A DNA stretch of 64,000 bases from Parascedosporium putredinis. Its lineage: Eukaryota; Ascomycota; Sordariomycetes; Microascales; Microascaceae. Shown here one piece after another: positions 22,276-34,010 of this stretch. The notes under the pieces were generated by a model, which had not been told where the DNA came from, ran no database searches, and saw only the letters and a program-made list of their open reading frames with translations. The stretch lies in the NCBI GenBank assembly GCA_949357655.1, contig CASHTG010000002.1, positions 992,001-1,056,000 on the forward strand, written 5' to 3'. How positions within the stretch are numbered: the stretch's first letter is position 1; the number at the start of each line of letters is the position of its first letter. The translations under genes were made by a program, and so were the position numbers.

Positions 22276-25170
22276 CTCGTTTCGGCGAGGACCCGAGCGG
22301 ACCTTGGTTGGATAGTGTGAAGCAGACTGTAGTTGGGATTAGGTGTCAAAGCAGGGTGGTACTAGATTGTCAAGATATCCATCCATTCCTGGACCCAGCG
22401 AGCACGGCGCATCGCTGATCCTCTCTAGATTAGGGTGTGGTGGGCCGTCTTCAGCGGAACAAGATTTGGCGCTGGCATCTTATAAAACGGATTGACCAAA
22501 GGGAGGGGGCCCGCGCTCTTCAAGTGGCTTTTGACTGTGAGACTGCCCTTTCGTGGTAGGTCTAGTGGAGGGTGTGAGGGCGGAGGAAAAAAGGTGGTCA
22601 AGGCTTTAGGAAGGCGGGGAGGAGGAGAGGCAAAGATATGTCTGCGACTGTCCCATCGGCTGCGGCCCTCTCCCGTACAAGGCGACGTGGGTTCCAAGGG
22701 GGCCAGAACCGATCCAATGCGCTGCGTGGGAGACGAAGCGTGGGCAGAGAATCGTAACCAGACCCTCGGGACTAGAGCGTGATGCTTCGGTGGGGGTTGG
22801 AGGGCTCGGCGCGGATAAGTACTTGCCTGGTTCTACCCCGTTGCGGCAAGGGTGGGACGGTTTTCCATGGGTGCTTGAGAGTCGTGGGACTCATCGTTGG
22901 ATGGATCTCTGCTAGCTCTGCGGTGTTGCTTTCCCGTCTACCCTCCGTCTTTCCGGTATGGGTCGGAAAGCTTCGAGGGATCCGCTTAGAGATCCATGGA
23001 TGTAATGGATATGTCCCGAGGACTCGAGGCGCGCAATAGCAGACCAGCGTCGCTTTTGCACACGAAATAAAGGAAGCCCACCAAAAATTATAATGTTTCG
23101 TAGACTCAAACCGAAATATATTTGATTGCGATCAATGAGCAGAAAAGGGCTTAGCGAGACGCAAGATTTGCTTCAGTTTTGGTTATTCCTAGACTATGCG
23201 CCACCCTTCGGTGGCCCAAACCGGGCGTGATCCATCTCGCTCTCGGCAGGAACTTGGCGGGACGGGAACTACACTACACTAGATAATAGTACTTTGTCCA
23301 TCAGAAGAAATACCTAAAGATAAGCTGCTAGAGAGGAGACAGGAGGTAGGAGGGAGGAGGGCATTGTCGCGTCTTCCCTGGTCGTTGCCCGGAGAGGAGG
23401 CAATGGACCAATCGTTGTCGTTAGATCGGGCACGACCTCCCGAGTCCGACTCCGAGCTCCAGCACTAAAAAGGGCTCCGCCCCCACGCAGCTTGAACCGG
23501 CGAGTTCAGGTCGACGAACAATCCCCCATTTCAAATCATGCTCATCAAGTCTTGCTGTCGCTCCGTGTTCCTTTTTGCTTTTTCTTCTCTCTCGAGTACT
23601 TTATGCTTTATTATGCCTCTGCGTGACCCATCTTTGTTGAACTTGTGGTCGACGCTGCAGAGAGCTTCTACATAACTTATGCATCCCCTTGTCTTTCCTG
23701 ATCCTAGCACCCTATCATGAGCACGCTGTGACACGAGTGATGATATCAGGACGTTGAACTCATGGACCTGCATCCCATTGCTTTTAGACCAATGGTTTGA
23801 TCCTGCACGCAATGATCCAGCTTGTGGTGCTCGTGATGCAAACCTTCGAGGTCGAGGGCATCTTAAGATGGCATCTCCCAAGTCGGCCCCTGCAAATATG
23901 AGCGGGGGCAGAGGGGAAACATTACCATGGGATTCAATATTTCATTCGTAAGGTGAATATGCTATTCTTTCTGGATCTTCGTTTCCTTTGTCCTGTTCGA
24001 AGCACATGAGAATACCAGAAACGTGCATCTATTGTCCAGCTAGAAAGAACCAAAATTTGACGGGGGTAAGGCCATTTGCCTTCTTGGCTCCCCGGGCGCA
24101 AGATTATGAAGCTTTGAATATCACAACCAGGAAGTCTTGGCCATACCTTGGCTCGATAGCGCCTTGGTCTGGAGACCAATCGTGCCTCCGCATGGGGAAA
24201 CGGCGATCACCTCACGGAGGCTGCCCCCTTGCCTGCGCTCCGAGATATATGATATGAGCTCGAGGTTAATAGTACCGGCGACCTGTCTACACCCCCACGC
24301 ACGGCTTGGCCCCCAGATTTTCAAATGAACGCCGGTGGGCATTGTGGTAGATCGGAAGCCATCAGGGTTGACTGCGGCTGGCAGCGTGGCTTGTCACCAT
24401 TCCGAGCTCTCTCAACTCTGGCTAGGCTCGAGATCACAGGATCCTACGCCTTAGCTATCCACCAGATTCGGGTACGGTACCCTTGTTTCTCTGATTTAGA
24501 TTGGCCGAGTCGTGAAGTGTCTCACCGGGCTCATGTCAACCTTTGCCTCCAAGCTTCCTTGCGCACAAGTCTTCGATATGCGAGTATGCACAAAAGACCC
24601 CGAATCCTTACATCCGCCTCGATAAATAGAAATCTGTGCAAGTGCGCCGAATATTCCTGTAGTGAGAAAGGGGCTTGCGCTCCCATGCTTCAATGGAGGC
24701 GGGGCGGGGCAATTTGAGCCGAACCTCCAAAAGTCCAAGCACGAGCACGAGCACGACACCGCCGACCCGTCCCCCGACGAGCCTCTAACACGACGTGTCG
24801 CAAAAGGGGGCTGCCTGGATCTATTACGAAGATATACAGCCTCATCTGTAAATCGCACTCTGTTGGATAACTTGACGATTCGCGCCACTTCTTTTGTCAC
24901 CCGGAGAGAAAAACCCACGAAGCAAAAGGAGCCCTGTTCTGGACTCGCCGAGGACCCCACGATTTTCCCCGCACTAGCGATTAACCCCTGAATTAAAGAC
25001 ACAAACCACAGGGGAAAAGGAAACCCCAGGGAAAAAAGGGAGGACAAAACCAAGACAAGACCAGAAATCACGGAAACAGATCACTGCGCGAAGAAGCGAC
25101 ACGAATAGAAACAAAAAGGAAAAAAGAGCGAACCTCGACAAACTCTCCCACCTCCCCAAAGAACCCAACA
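22276..25170. other. Intergenic, no gene recognised
   Basis: About 2.9 kb lies between two divergently transcribed genes and should contain both promoters. Open frames such as 24496-25071 on the minus strand have no conserved motif and read as shadows. The last 200 bases before the coactosin start are A-rich, like a leader. Confidence 0.5.
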
Positions 25171-25608
25171 ATGTCCGGCCTCAACTCCACCGAGATCGCC
25201 AACGCCTACGATGCCGTCCGCTCGGACAAGGACGAGGCCAACTGGCTCCTCATCGGCAACGGGCCCACCGGCAATCAGCTGAACCTGACCAAGACGGGCT
25301 CGGGCGGACTGGACGAGCTCAAGAACGAGCTGGACGACAGCCAGGTGCAGTACGCCTACGTCAGGGTCGAGTACGCCAACGATTCCGAGAGCAAGCGGGT
25401 CAAGTTTGTCCTCATCATCTGGATCGGCAACAGCACCAAGGTTATGAGGAAAGCCAGGGTCAGCATCGAGAGCGGCGAGGTCAAGAGGGTGCTCAGCCAC
25501 CACAGCATACAGGTCGACGCCAACGACAAGTCTGACCTGGACGAGAAGGACATTGTTGCCCGTCTGAGGAAAGCGGGCGGTGCCGACTACAACGGCGGAC
25601 GCGGTTAG
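25171..25608 (+). CDS. Coactosin-like ADF-H domain actin-binding protein
   Basis: A 145-residue intronless protein made of a single actin-depolymerising-factor homology domain. It starts MSGLNSTEIANAYDAVRSD, then NWLLIGNGPTGNQLNL; the block FVLIIWIGNSTKVMRKARVS holds the central strand and the start of the actin-binding long helix, and SHHSIQVDANDKSDLDEKDI closes the fold. This order fits coactosin rather than cofilin, which has an N-terminal regulatory Ser and a longer helix insert. The protein would bind actin filaments in the cytosol. The reading frame is intact and ends with a Gly-rich tail. The ATG lies in a good context (acaATGtcc) after an A-rich leader. Confidence 0.9.
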   Translation: MSGLNSTEIANAYDAVRSDKDEANWLLIGNGPTGNQLNLTKTGSGGLDELKNELDDSQVQYAYVRVEYANDSESKRVKFVLIIWIGNSTKVMRKARVSIESGEVKRVLSHHSIQVDANDKSDLDEKDIVARLRKAGGADYNGGRG

Positions 25609-28600
25609 AAAGCGGGGCCTCGACTGGGTTCCCGACAAGGAGACTTTGAACAAAGAGAGACCTCGGGGAGGGAGGCTGGGATTGGAACGGGTGTGTGTGT
25701 CGTTTGTTGATTTGGACCGTCTGGAGTAGAATACAGCCAAAGGGCCTCCGCCGGTGTGAGGAGGCACTCCAACCTTTGCGGGCGTTCCACAATGGTACGG
25801 GCGGCGTTGTCTTTCTTCTTGAATATCACATTTGTTTAGCGTGGTAGTCAATATACTGTCCATAAGTATAAAAGTCTTTTCGCCAGAGAGTCTTGGGTTT
25901 AGGGATCGTGGCCTCTGGCCTGATACCTACGATCACCAACTAGAAAAAGACTCCAGACAACCCCCTTCTCCCCAATATCCCATCGGTTGGGGCATGTATA
26001 AGAAGGGACGGAGACCTAGCCCATGGTAGAATGTTGGGGAGAAAGGACCAAGGCTGGTGGCCAGTGGGCAGCTACCTACCACGAGATGCTCTACTCTGCT
26101 GAATAATGGATGGGTACAGGCCAACCTGAACCTGATAACCAAAAGTACACATGTACTTCATCAACGGCTCGTCCCCATAAGAGAGAGGTTTGCGCATCTA
26201 GGTCCGCGTGACGTCACATTTGAGGATCGCGACGTCCTTCTCGTTCCACCGTCAGCCCCCGCGCCCCACGTAGCTTCATTCCCACATGCAGAGACAAAGG
26301 AGAGAGTGGGCAAAGAGGAAGGAAGGGGTAAAAAAAAACTAGAGCACGGCAGCTGACCGGTTCCTTTAAAAAGAGAAGTGGGGAAGCAGCTCACGCGATT
26401 CGGACGAGAGCTTGTCGTCGCGCTAGGAGGAGTGCAAGGTGACGAGCGGATGAGTAAAACGTATCAGTCGATTGGTCAATTCCGCAAGGCAACACGGGGA
26501 TGCCTGCTCTCACCAGCACAACCTCGTCGTTTAATCTCACCAACGACAGAGCTCCTGTTGTCATCGAGGCCGCGTCGGTGTCTCCCGAACCGGAAGTATT
26601 GTAAAAAAACCACAGAAAAAGTCGTTCGAGCCTAGACCTGATCGAGGCCAACGTGCATCTCATTTGCAGGCAGATGTGGGGCCTTTGCTCAACGATGTAG
26701 CATGGCGGCTCTTTGGAGAGGGGCCCTGCCCGAGGGGCACTCGAGAGAGGGAGGACGCCGGCATGACATCGAGGGTGAAGTGTAATATGGGAGGAAGATG
26801 GCGTCGTGGCAGCTCGAGAGGCATCACTGGACCCCACGAGCTCGCCACCGATCTGATCTGGGAGAGAAAATAGCTCGGCGATTTCCTTCTCTTTGTCTAC
26901 GCGCCTCTGATCTGGGCCGGCCTGTTGGTGCGTTAGATGACTGCTCATATTTTTATTAAGATGCCCGTAGCTCGTAGCCTGCCGCGAACCCAAGCGCACG
27001 CATGCAACACTGCGGCTTGAGAGGGGGTGCTGTCAACAAGCCTTCCATTGCATCTTGACCGAGTCGACTAATACGCGAAGCGCACCTGCAAAGCCGTGGG
27101 AGCTAATGCGACACGGCACTAGAACGGCCGCGCTCCCCTCTGATCGCCCTCTGAAGAGTAACCTCCCTCCATCCTACAGAAAGGACATGTAGCAATGTGT
27201 AGCGTAGATTATCCCATCCGGAGGGTTCGCATGTGCGGGGGAAGTGGGAGAGAATGCAAGGGCTGCTGAGATTCGATTATGCGTCAATGTCCTTGGGTCC
27301 TTGATGGATGTGGCCAATTCCCGCCTACTGCAACCGTATATTAGAAATGTCCGGGTGGGAGGCCCGTTGGGGAGAAGGAGGGGCAACGGCATCCCTCAGA
27401 CGCGGAGAACGCTACCAGGACCAGCTGTCAAAGAGCCAAGCTTTCACCCCGGGGACACCCAAAAAAACGGGTTCAAAAGAGAAGGAGCCAAAGGTCCAGA
27501 AGAGGGGGAAAGGAAAAAACTGGCAAAAGAGGAGGAGGGGTGGCAGTGCCCCGGCCAAGGTCAGAGTCCTCTTCGCGAACCAGGAAGAAGGGTTTGCCAA
27601 TCTGCGACGTTTGGCAGGCTCTGGCTCCTCGTGTGGACACGACGCTAATCACGTTGACAAACGAAAGCGTCAACGCGGCGTCGAGTGTGGGTATCTCCCA
27701 TTTTGATACACGCGCGCGAAAACCCGCGCGGGCAGGGTGGTGGGCTGGAACGGGCCTAGAAACGTTGGCAAAGCTCCGTTAGGAAGCATGGAACTATTTT
27801 TCAGCGGAGGGGGGTTTTTCCCTATGACTTTGCTCCTGACGAGGGTGGCAGAGAAGGGATTGGGGGAAGAGAGGAGAAAAAGGGACCCCCGTCCGAAAGC
27901 ATATAAACTTCATTGATCCTTCGCCGAGTAGCGCTCACAAGGAAGGAGCACACGTTGCTTTTCAGTTCTTAAAGCACCGTTCCCCGCCCTTCTCTCCCCT
28001 CGTCTTTACTCAAGACTTTGATTCATTTAGTATCTCCTTGTCTTGATGAGCGCCTGTTACTCGGTGTCGTGCCGAATGCAGACCTGTCTGGAAGAGAAAT
28101 AAAGCATCTTACGATTCCAGCAGCTTATTCCTGTCGGCATCCCATTTTCTCCTTGGAGTTTACGCCCTTTTCTGAGCCGGGAGTGCTACCTCACGGGAAT
28201 TTTATCCTCGAGAAACGGGAGAGAGATTATCAATCTTTGCCATCTTGCTCCGATAATAGGCGGCAGCTCGGAACCGGACACGCCCCCTGGTCCATGCGAT
28301 CAAATCCAATCCCAGCCACGGTTCCCCCAACCCCAGTCCTGCGAACAGGCCCAGACCCGATATCTCACTTACCCGGTGCCATTCCCCGAGGTGTCCGTCC
28401 CAGTTCCAGTCTGTTGCACCTGTCAGAGCTCGCAGACGGAGGGCCAGACTGCAGTGATTATTACGACGCCGACGGACGGCAGCCACGCTCGTTTTGGCGG
28501 CAATCCCCATATTAGCCAATCCTTCGACGGGTCGGAACGACACCCGTTCGAGAAGCAAATCTAAACAGAGCAAGGGCAAGCGAGGAGAGAGATTGATAAG

Positions 28601-29984
28601 AAAGAGAAACGGGTAAGAAATACGACGACAAGGGGTCGCAAAGAACAAAAAAGGCACCCAGCCGGTAAAGAGCTCGGCCGTAGGATCGGTGTCTTCCGCC
28701 TATATCCGAGGCCGCCATCGCAACGGTCGAAACCAGAGGTCCAATTTGAACGACCAAAAATCATCCTCTGCAGGCTTGCATATCCCCTTTGCATATTGGG
28801 GCTGTGGAGTCGAGATTGATTTTTTCTGCTGCTTCGTTTCGTTTTTCCGTCCCTTCTTCCCTGCCCTTTGCTGGCCTCCCCGCCTTCCGACTCCGCCTTC
28901 ACGCTTTTTTGATATTAACGAGAGCTCGCCGGAAGAGCTACATCCCCATCCACGACTTCCAGCTCCAGACACTTGACCGTTTCGAGCTAGTGCTGCCGCC
29001 GACCCGTGCTTTTCGAGTGCAACTTGTCTCTTTCGACCCTCTTTGCTTAGTGTGTTTGGTTGTTGAATTCGCCAGCAATTCCAGCAGCGGACTCTCACAA
29101 GAGGACTGGACGTGGAAAAAGGACTGTTCGGTGGGTTCGGTCAGACGACGAAGCCACTTCTCGGAAAGTGGTAAAAACGACACTTGTTTCTTACACCGTT
29201 CTCAGGACGGGTTGCAACAACCTGACGATTGGCCGGCTCCGGCCTAGTCCTCCTGACTGTCTTGTCCGTTACAGTGGGCAGACCCCATCAGACTACGCCC
29301 CCAAAAAAATAACTTGGTGGAGGTTGGTTCCGGCTCCAGCGAGCTAGGCAAGGCAGGGGCGGTCCTTCCGTCCATCGATCCACCCCACCCGCCCACAAGC
29401 GCAAGCTTTCCATTCTTGGGGCCAGCTCGGGTGCTACCTGCCGCTTGAGCTGTCTGGCCTTATCCTGCCTTGTACAAGTCAAAGTAAATCACTGATCCAC
29501 CAATTTTATTGCTTTGTTTCGCCTCTTGCTATCCCAGAACGGGAGGTGCCTTTCACCGTTTGGCTGCTCCTCTAGATTTCCGCCGCTCGGCTCGCGCTTT
29601 TGCGTCGTTGGTGCGCGGCGCTGCTTTCGGAGTCGGGGAATTCGTCAGACGTCACCATCGTGCGTCTTTCTCTTCCCTGCCGCCTCCGCATATCGCACTC
29701 CTCTCCAAAAAGTCACACATCCGAAAACTTCACCACATCCGAAAACTCACTCACGCCGTGCTCCTCTTCTTCGACCTCTTTTTTAACTTCGTCTTTTATT
29801 TTTGGGGAGGGTTTTTTCCCCTTGATCCTCCTACTCTCCCATCCTTGGTCTTCCTCCGTCTCTCTCCACCCGCTAACTTAACTTTTTTGTTTCGTTTCTT
29901 TTCTTTCTCTTGACTTTGCCAGACGCTGAGCTGTCCTGTCCTCCCGCTTGCGCATTGGCATTGTCGTTTCCTCTCCCCATAGCC
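25609..29984. other. Long intergenic region, no gene recognised
   Basis: About 4.4 kb with many short overlapping frames but no conserved domain in any of the six frames I read. The last 600 bases are rich in TTC, CTC and TTT, as expected for the promoter and leader of the acyltransferase. I checked for the SREA-type ATCWGATAA iron-regulatory motif and saw only isolated GATA cores (for example near 28249 and 28590), not the full site. Confidence 0.5.
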
Positions 29985-31652
29985 ATGGCGCCCGAGATCA
30001 TCTACCTACCAGACGGGCAACACTTTACCGTCAAGCCCGTCTTCTCTGGCCTGTTTTTCAAGTCCAACGAGTTCAGCACCCAGCCCAACGCCTATCCCAT
30101 TGGCTGGACCGTTGTTCTCAACACCACCAAGAGAGAACTCCCGAACCACCATCATTTCCACGACTCCCACCTCCAGAGCAACGGCGACACTACCAATGGG
30201 GCCACGGATGGCCAAGGCCAGAATAACCACCACCAGACGAATGGCGTGCGCGTACGAACACATGCTTTCGTCGAACCTACTCTCCAAGATGATAATCTCT
30301 TCATCTCCTCCATATCTGTCCCCTCGAGCACCGAGTACAAGGCCCCCGCCAGCCCTCTCGGCAAGTAGCTATGATGCTTTGGATTACCCTGTACTGGTAT
30401 TTCCACCAACGCGAACCGCTCCCCTACCTACACACCGAAGCATCCAAGGATACCCCGACGACGCAAAACCCAGGGGGATTGGATCATCAATATCAAGAAA
30501 GACGGCGTGCTGCGTGGCCGAAATCTGATTCCCAAACTCGAGAGAATGGGCTTGATCGCGTCGGCCGACACCTCGGTGAGCGACGAGTCCAACGAGTCCT
30601 GGGCGCGCATGTTTGTGTCCAAGAAAATGTTTTGGCAGATCCCCGGTCGCCTGTTCCTCTTTAGCCTGCAGCATGCTGCCCCCAGAGTGCTTCCATCCCA
30701 GGTTCACCACCTTGCAGCAGGCCCGCAACACCCTGTCACCGTCTGGCCCCCGCATGCCGGCGACACCCCGATTACTCTGCCATGTTTTCGGTACCGACCA
30801 AGACAATCACCGGGCCCCCGTCCATGGTCCCTTCGAATCCCTTCTATTCGAACTCCCACTTGCCCACCTATTACCCCCGGGCCGCTCACTTATACCGTTA
30901 CAAATAACGTGCGACATCCTATGCGCCCAAAACCCCCACGGATGGGAGAGATTTTCTACGCCCGATATGTACCAAGCATGGGCCACTACCTCTCATTCCG
31001 CGTCGCTTCGACATCGACAACACCAGTGCGATACCGCGGTCCCCTGGGGCCCAATTCGATCGAGCATACTCATCTCCGCGAGCTATCCGATACTGCCCTG
31101 CTGCAGTCGTGGCTGGCCAAGCCTCGTGTCTCCAAATTCTGGGGACAGTGGACATCGGACTTCTTAACCAATGCGGTCGCATCACAGCACTCTTTCCCCG
31201 TCATCGGGATGTGGGACGGTGTGCCATTTGGGTATTTCGAGATATACTGGGCCAAGGAAGACTTGCTCGGACAGAAACTTGGCGATCTCATTTCCGACTG
31301 GGACAGGGGCCTGCATATTCTCGTTGGGGAGGAATGGGCGAGGGTAGGGTCCCAACATGGCTGACGAGCTTGGTGCAGTGGTCACTCATGTCGGATTACC
31401 GCACGATGAGCATTTGCCTCGAGCCCCGAATTGACAATGAGAGGTTCGTACTATTTTTCTTCTTTTTTTCCTTCACTCGCCCTCGACGCATGATTTCCAG
31501 GTTGAGCCAGCTGCTAACGGCGCGAGTGACACAGATTCCTCTTGCACCTCCAGAAGGCAGGCTTCTCTCGGGAGCGTCAAATTGCCTTTGCGCACAAACA
31601 ATCGTGGTTTATTCGAATGCGGAGAGAAGACTGGGATGGGCCGGCCCTGTAA
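29985..31652 (+). CDS. Siderophore-type N5-hydroxyornithine acyltransferase (SidF/SidL family), frameshifted
   Basis: A GNAT-fold acyltransferase of hydroxamate siderophore synthesis, related to the AlcB/IucB-type conserved domain. It acylates N5-hydroxyornithine with acetyl-CoA (SidL role) or anhydromevalonyl-CoA (SidF role). Visible conserved blocks are IIYLPDGQHFTVKPVFSGL at the start, RQVAMMLWITLYWYFHQ, GVLRGRNLIPKLERMG, PLTYTVTNNVRHPMRPKPP, FPVIGMWDGVPFGYFEIYW, HILVGEEWARG and the C-terminal GFSRERQIAFAHKQSWF. One intron lies at 31444-31534. About seven single-base losses break the frame: CCC 30353-30355, C-run 30453-30456, G-run 30473-30477, near 30770, two near 30874-30882 and GGG 31342-31344. 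The variable region 30660-30780 is not resolved. The C-terminus (…GPAL) is not a canonical peroxisomal PTS1, so SidF versus SidL is undecided. Confidence 0.85.
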
Positions 31653-32543
31653 TAGGGCTCATTTGAAAAGATGACGATGATTCTGCCAGAATTTCGCAGT
31701 CATAGTCGCCTTCCTTATCCTCTTTTACTCTCTCTCATCTTTTTGCGAGGCATCATTTTGATTTGGGGTATCAAAACACACTCGTTTTGGGTGGTCCTGT
31801 TATGTGCGTGTTCATGCTTGTGATAGGAAATTATGATATCATGGGAGCTCCTGGTCAAGCTATACTCACAGTTCGGGACCCCAGCGAAGCCAGAAGCATT
31901 GCGTATTGTTTTGTACCTTTTCCCCCAGTGGAAAATGACACATTTTTATAGCCGACGAGTCCGCTTTTCCTAAGTTAATAGAACAAGGCAAATTCTGCGT
32001 GCTGGTTGATAGCGGCCTGTTGCGTGCTGGTAAGTGAACACTTGTAATAAGGGTCGTGTGTGATGGGAAGCGGCCACGATAATTCTGAGCTCGAGTCGCG
32101 ACAAGGCCAAGTGTGACGCCATGCCACAGTGCACACAGTGTGACATATACTTTATCCCCGATTCGCTCTTTTGCTCGAAAATTTTGGGGACAGCTTCCGA
32201 TAGCGATAGTACTTTTTTCCCTTTTTCTTTTTTTCCTCGTCGCCCTTCATGTCGCTTGCGTCCGCCTCTCATTCCTTCTCTGTTTGTTAATGTGCTACCC
32301 TTTATCCAACCCTGCAACATATACCCGCGAATTTCCCCTCCGACATCTCGAACAAGACCTTTGAGTCTGTAATGCGGATCTAGACCCCGACGCGCATACT
32401 TTCCTCAACCAGACAAAACCCAGCGAGAACCCGGCCCGTTCCGAAACTACGCGACACACCCACCGAGCCCGCATTTACCACAGCGCCCCCTTCCCCTCGA
32501 GGTCTCCCTCACTCCAATTTTTGTTGTTCCTCTTCTTGTCGAC
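31653..32543. other. Intergenic, no gene recognised
   Basis: This holds the 3' flank of the acyltransferase and the CT-rich promoter of the heme lyase. Nothing else was supported. Confidence 0.5.
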
Positions 32544-33509
32544 ATGGCGGACTCAAAGGCCCCGAGCGACGGAGCTTGCCCCGTCGACCACAAGGCCCGC
32601 GAGGCGTGGCTCGCGCAGTCCCGCGCCGCCGCCGCGGGCGCTCCACCCCCACGCTGCCTCACCCGATGCCCCCGGCGCCAGCGCAATCGCAGCAAACGAC
32701 GGCACCGACCAAGACGTGGTCGCAGACATTCGCCTCCTACATCCCCTTTTCTTCTTCTTCTTCTTCTTCTTCTTCTTCTTCTTCGCAGCAACAACAGCCC
32801 GCGCCACGATCCGGTGCTGCCGCCGCCGGTCCCGACACAGATTTAGGAACGCACCGCGTCGTATCCAGCATCCCGCGCTCCTCGGACCCCGACGCCGTGA
32901 CGGCGTGTCCGCAGAACCGCGAGGCCGAGACGGGCCGGGACGAGGAGACGGGGAACTGGGTGTACCCTCGGAAAGATGTTCTTCGACGCCATGCGCCGCA
33001 AGGGTCTGGGCGCCGAGGTCGAGGATATGAAGACCGTGGTGCCTATCCACAATGCCGTCAACGAGAGGGCGTGGAAGGAGATTATCGAGTGGGAGAGGCC
33101 TTACTTTGCCGGAACTCCGTAAGTCTACTTGACTAGCCGTCCCTTTTGCTTCCCTTTTTCTCTCTTTGGACTCGGACACGCGGAGAAAACATCCATCAGC
33201 TAACCCATCACTCTCCTTTTTCATAGTTGCGACGGTCCCAAACTCCACTCCTTTGCCGGCCTCAGCACCAAAATGTCTCCCAAGGCCCGCATCAACACCA
33301 TCCTCGGCTACACCGCGCCCTTTGACCGCCACGACTGGATCGTCGACCGCTGCGGCACCCGCGTCGAGTACGTCATCGACTTCTACGCCGGCCGCGCCGG
33401 TCCCAACGCCGCCGCCCCCGGCCCCAGCTTCTACCTCGACGTCCGACCCAAGCTGAATACGTGGGAGGGCGTCAAGATGAGGTTCTGCAAGGGTGTCGGG
33501 CTCGTTTGA
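32544..33509 (+). CDS. Holocytochrome-c synthase (cytochrome c heme lyase)
   Basis: A mitochondrial intermembrane-space enzyme that links heme covalently to apocytochrome c or c1. It has 286 residues when the frame is followed. Residues about 12-14 form a Cys-Pro motif (GACPVDHKAREAWL), and a second CP occurs before NWVYPSEKMFFDAM. Conserved core blocks are MKTVVPIHNAVNERAWKEI, WERPYF, CDGPKLHSFAGLSTKMSPKA, ILGYTAPFDRHDWIVDRCG and the C-terminal FYLDVRPKLNTWEGVKMR. The His and Arg in PFDRHDW are typical of the family. One intron lies at 33119-33226, with exact splicing inside the GTPCDG block. Single bases are missing at CC 32643-32644, CCC 32965-32967 and AAA 32972-32974. Whether it is the CYC3 or CYT2 paralogue cannot be told. 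A poly-Ser tract is encoded by a TTC repeat in the variable N-terminal part. Confidence 0.93.
32749..32784. repeat. Trinucleotide microsatellite (TTC)n inside the heme lyase gene
   Basis: Eleven or so TTC/TCT units encode a run of serines in the heme lyase frame. The run lies in the non-conserved linker between the N-terminal CP motif and the catalytic core, so length changes by multiples of three should be tolerated. Confidence 0.85.
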
Positions 33510-34010
33510 AATGGTTTCTCTCTTTGCGGGCTTCTCTACTCGAGCCGAGGGTTGGGGGAGCCGGATGTAGAGGATGGGAGACTTTAATTCTTCCCTCCTC
33601 TTCTTCACGCTCTTCCCGTCACTCATTTTCTCGGGGGTAGTCCGCCTGTATATCAGTATGGGATGTAATATCATGGGAGGCGCGCTTGCGGAGGGCTGTT
33701 TTTCCTTTTCCCTTCTTTCTCCTTGGTATATGATTTTCTTCTTTTCGAGCATTAGCATAGATATCGCGTTGGCATGGGCCGTGGGTAGGTAAGATATAGA
33801 AGGAATTTAAGCACCACATCTCCCCTTTTGGCAAAACCAACATACCACCCTCAACTATTTTCAATCCGTTTTATTTGTGCTATGTCGCTTGACTTGCTTC
33901 CATCTAAAGTTGTGGAAGACCGTGTCCGCTTTCCTCGCATCCATTTTCACTCTCCTAGTATTCCTCAATCCCGTATCCCGTATGCCATTTCCGAAACGCC
34001 TAATCATAGC
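33510..34010. other. Convergent intergenic region
   Basis: Heme lyase and the DUF647 gene end towards each other here. The sequence is T-rich 3' flanking DNA without recognised features. Confidence 0.5.

Noticed and set aside
24496..25071. 191-codon minus-strand frame upstream of coactosin
   Set aside because: Contains hydrophobic and Cys/Ser-rich runs but no recognisable domain, and overlaps the presumed coactosin leader.
32553..33758. 401-codon minus-strand frame across the heme lyase
   Set aside because: Its middle is a poly-Lys/Arg run from the TTC repeat and the rest mirrors the heme lyase exons. The conserved protein is clearly on the plus strand.
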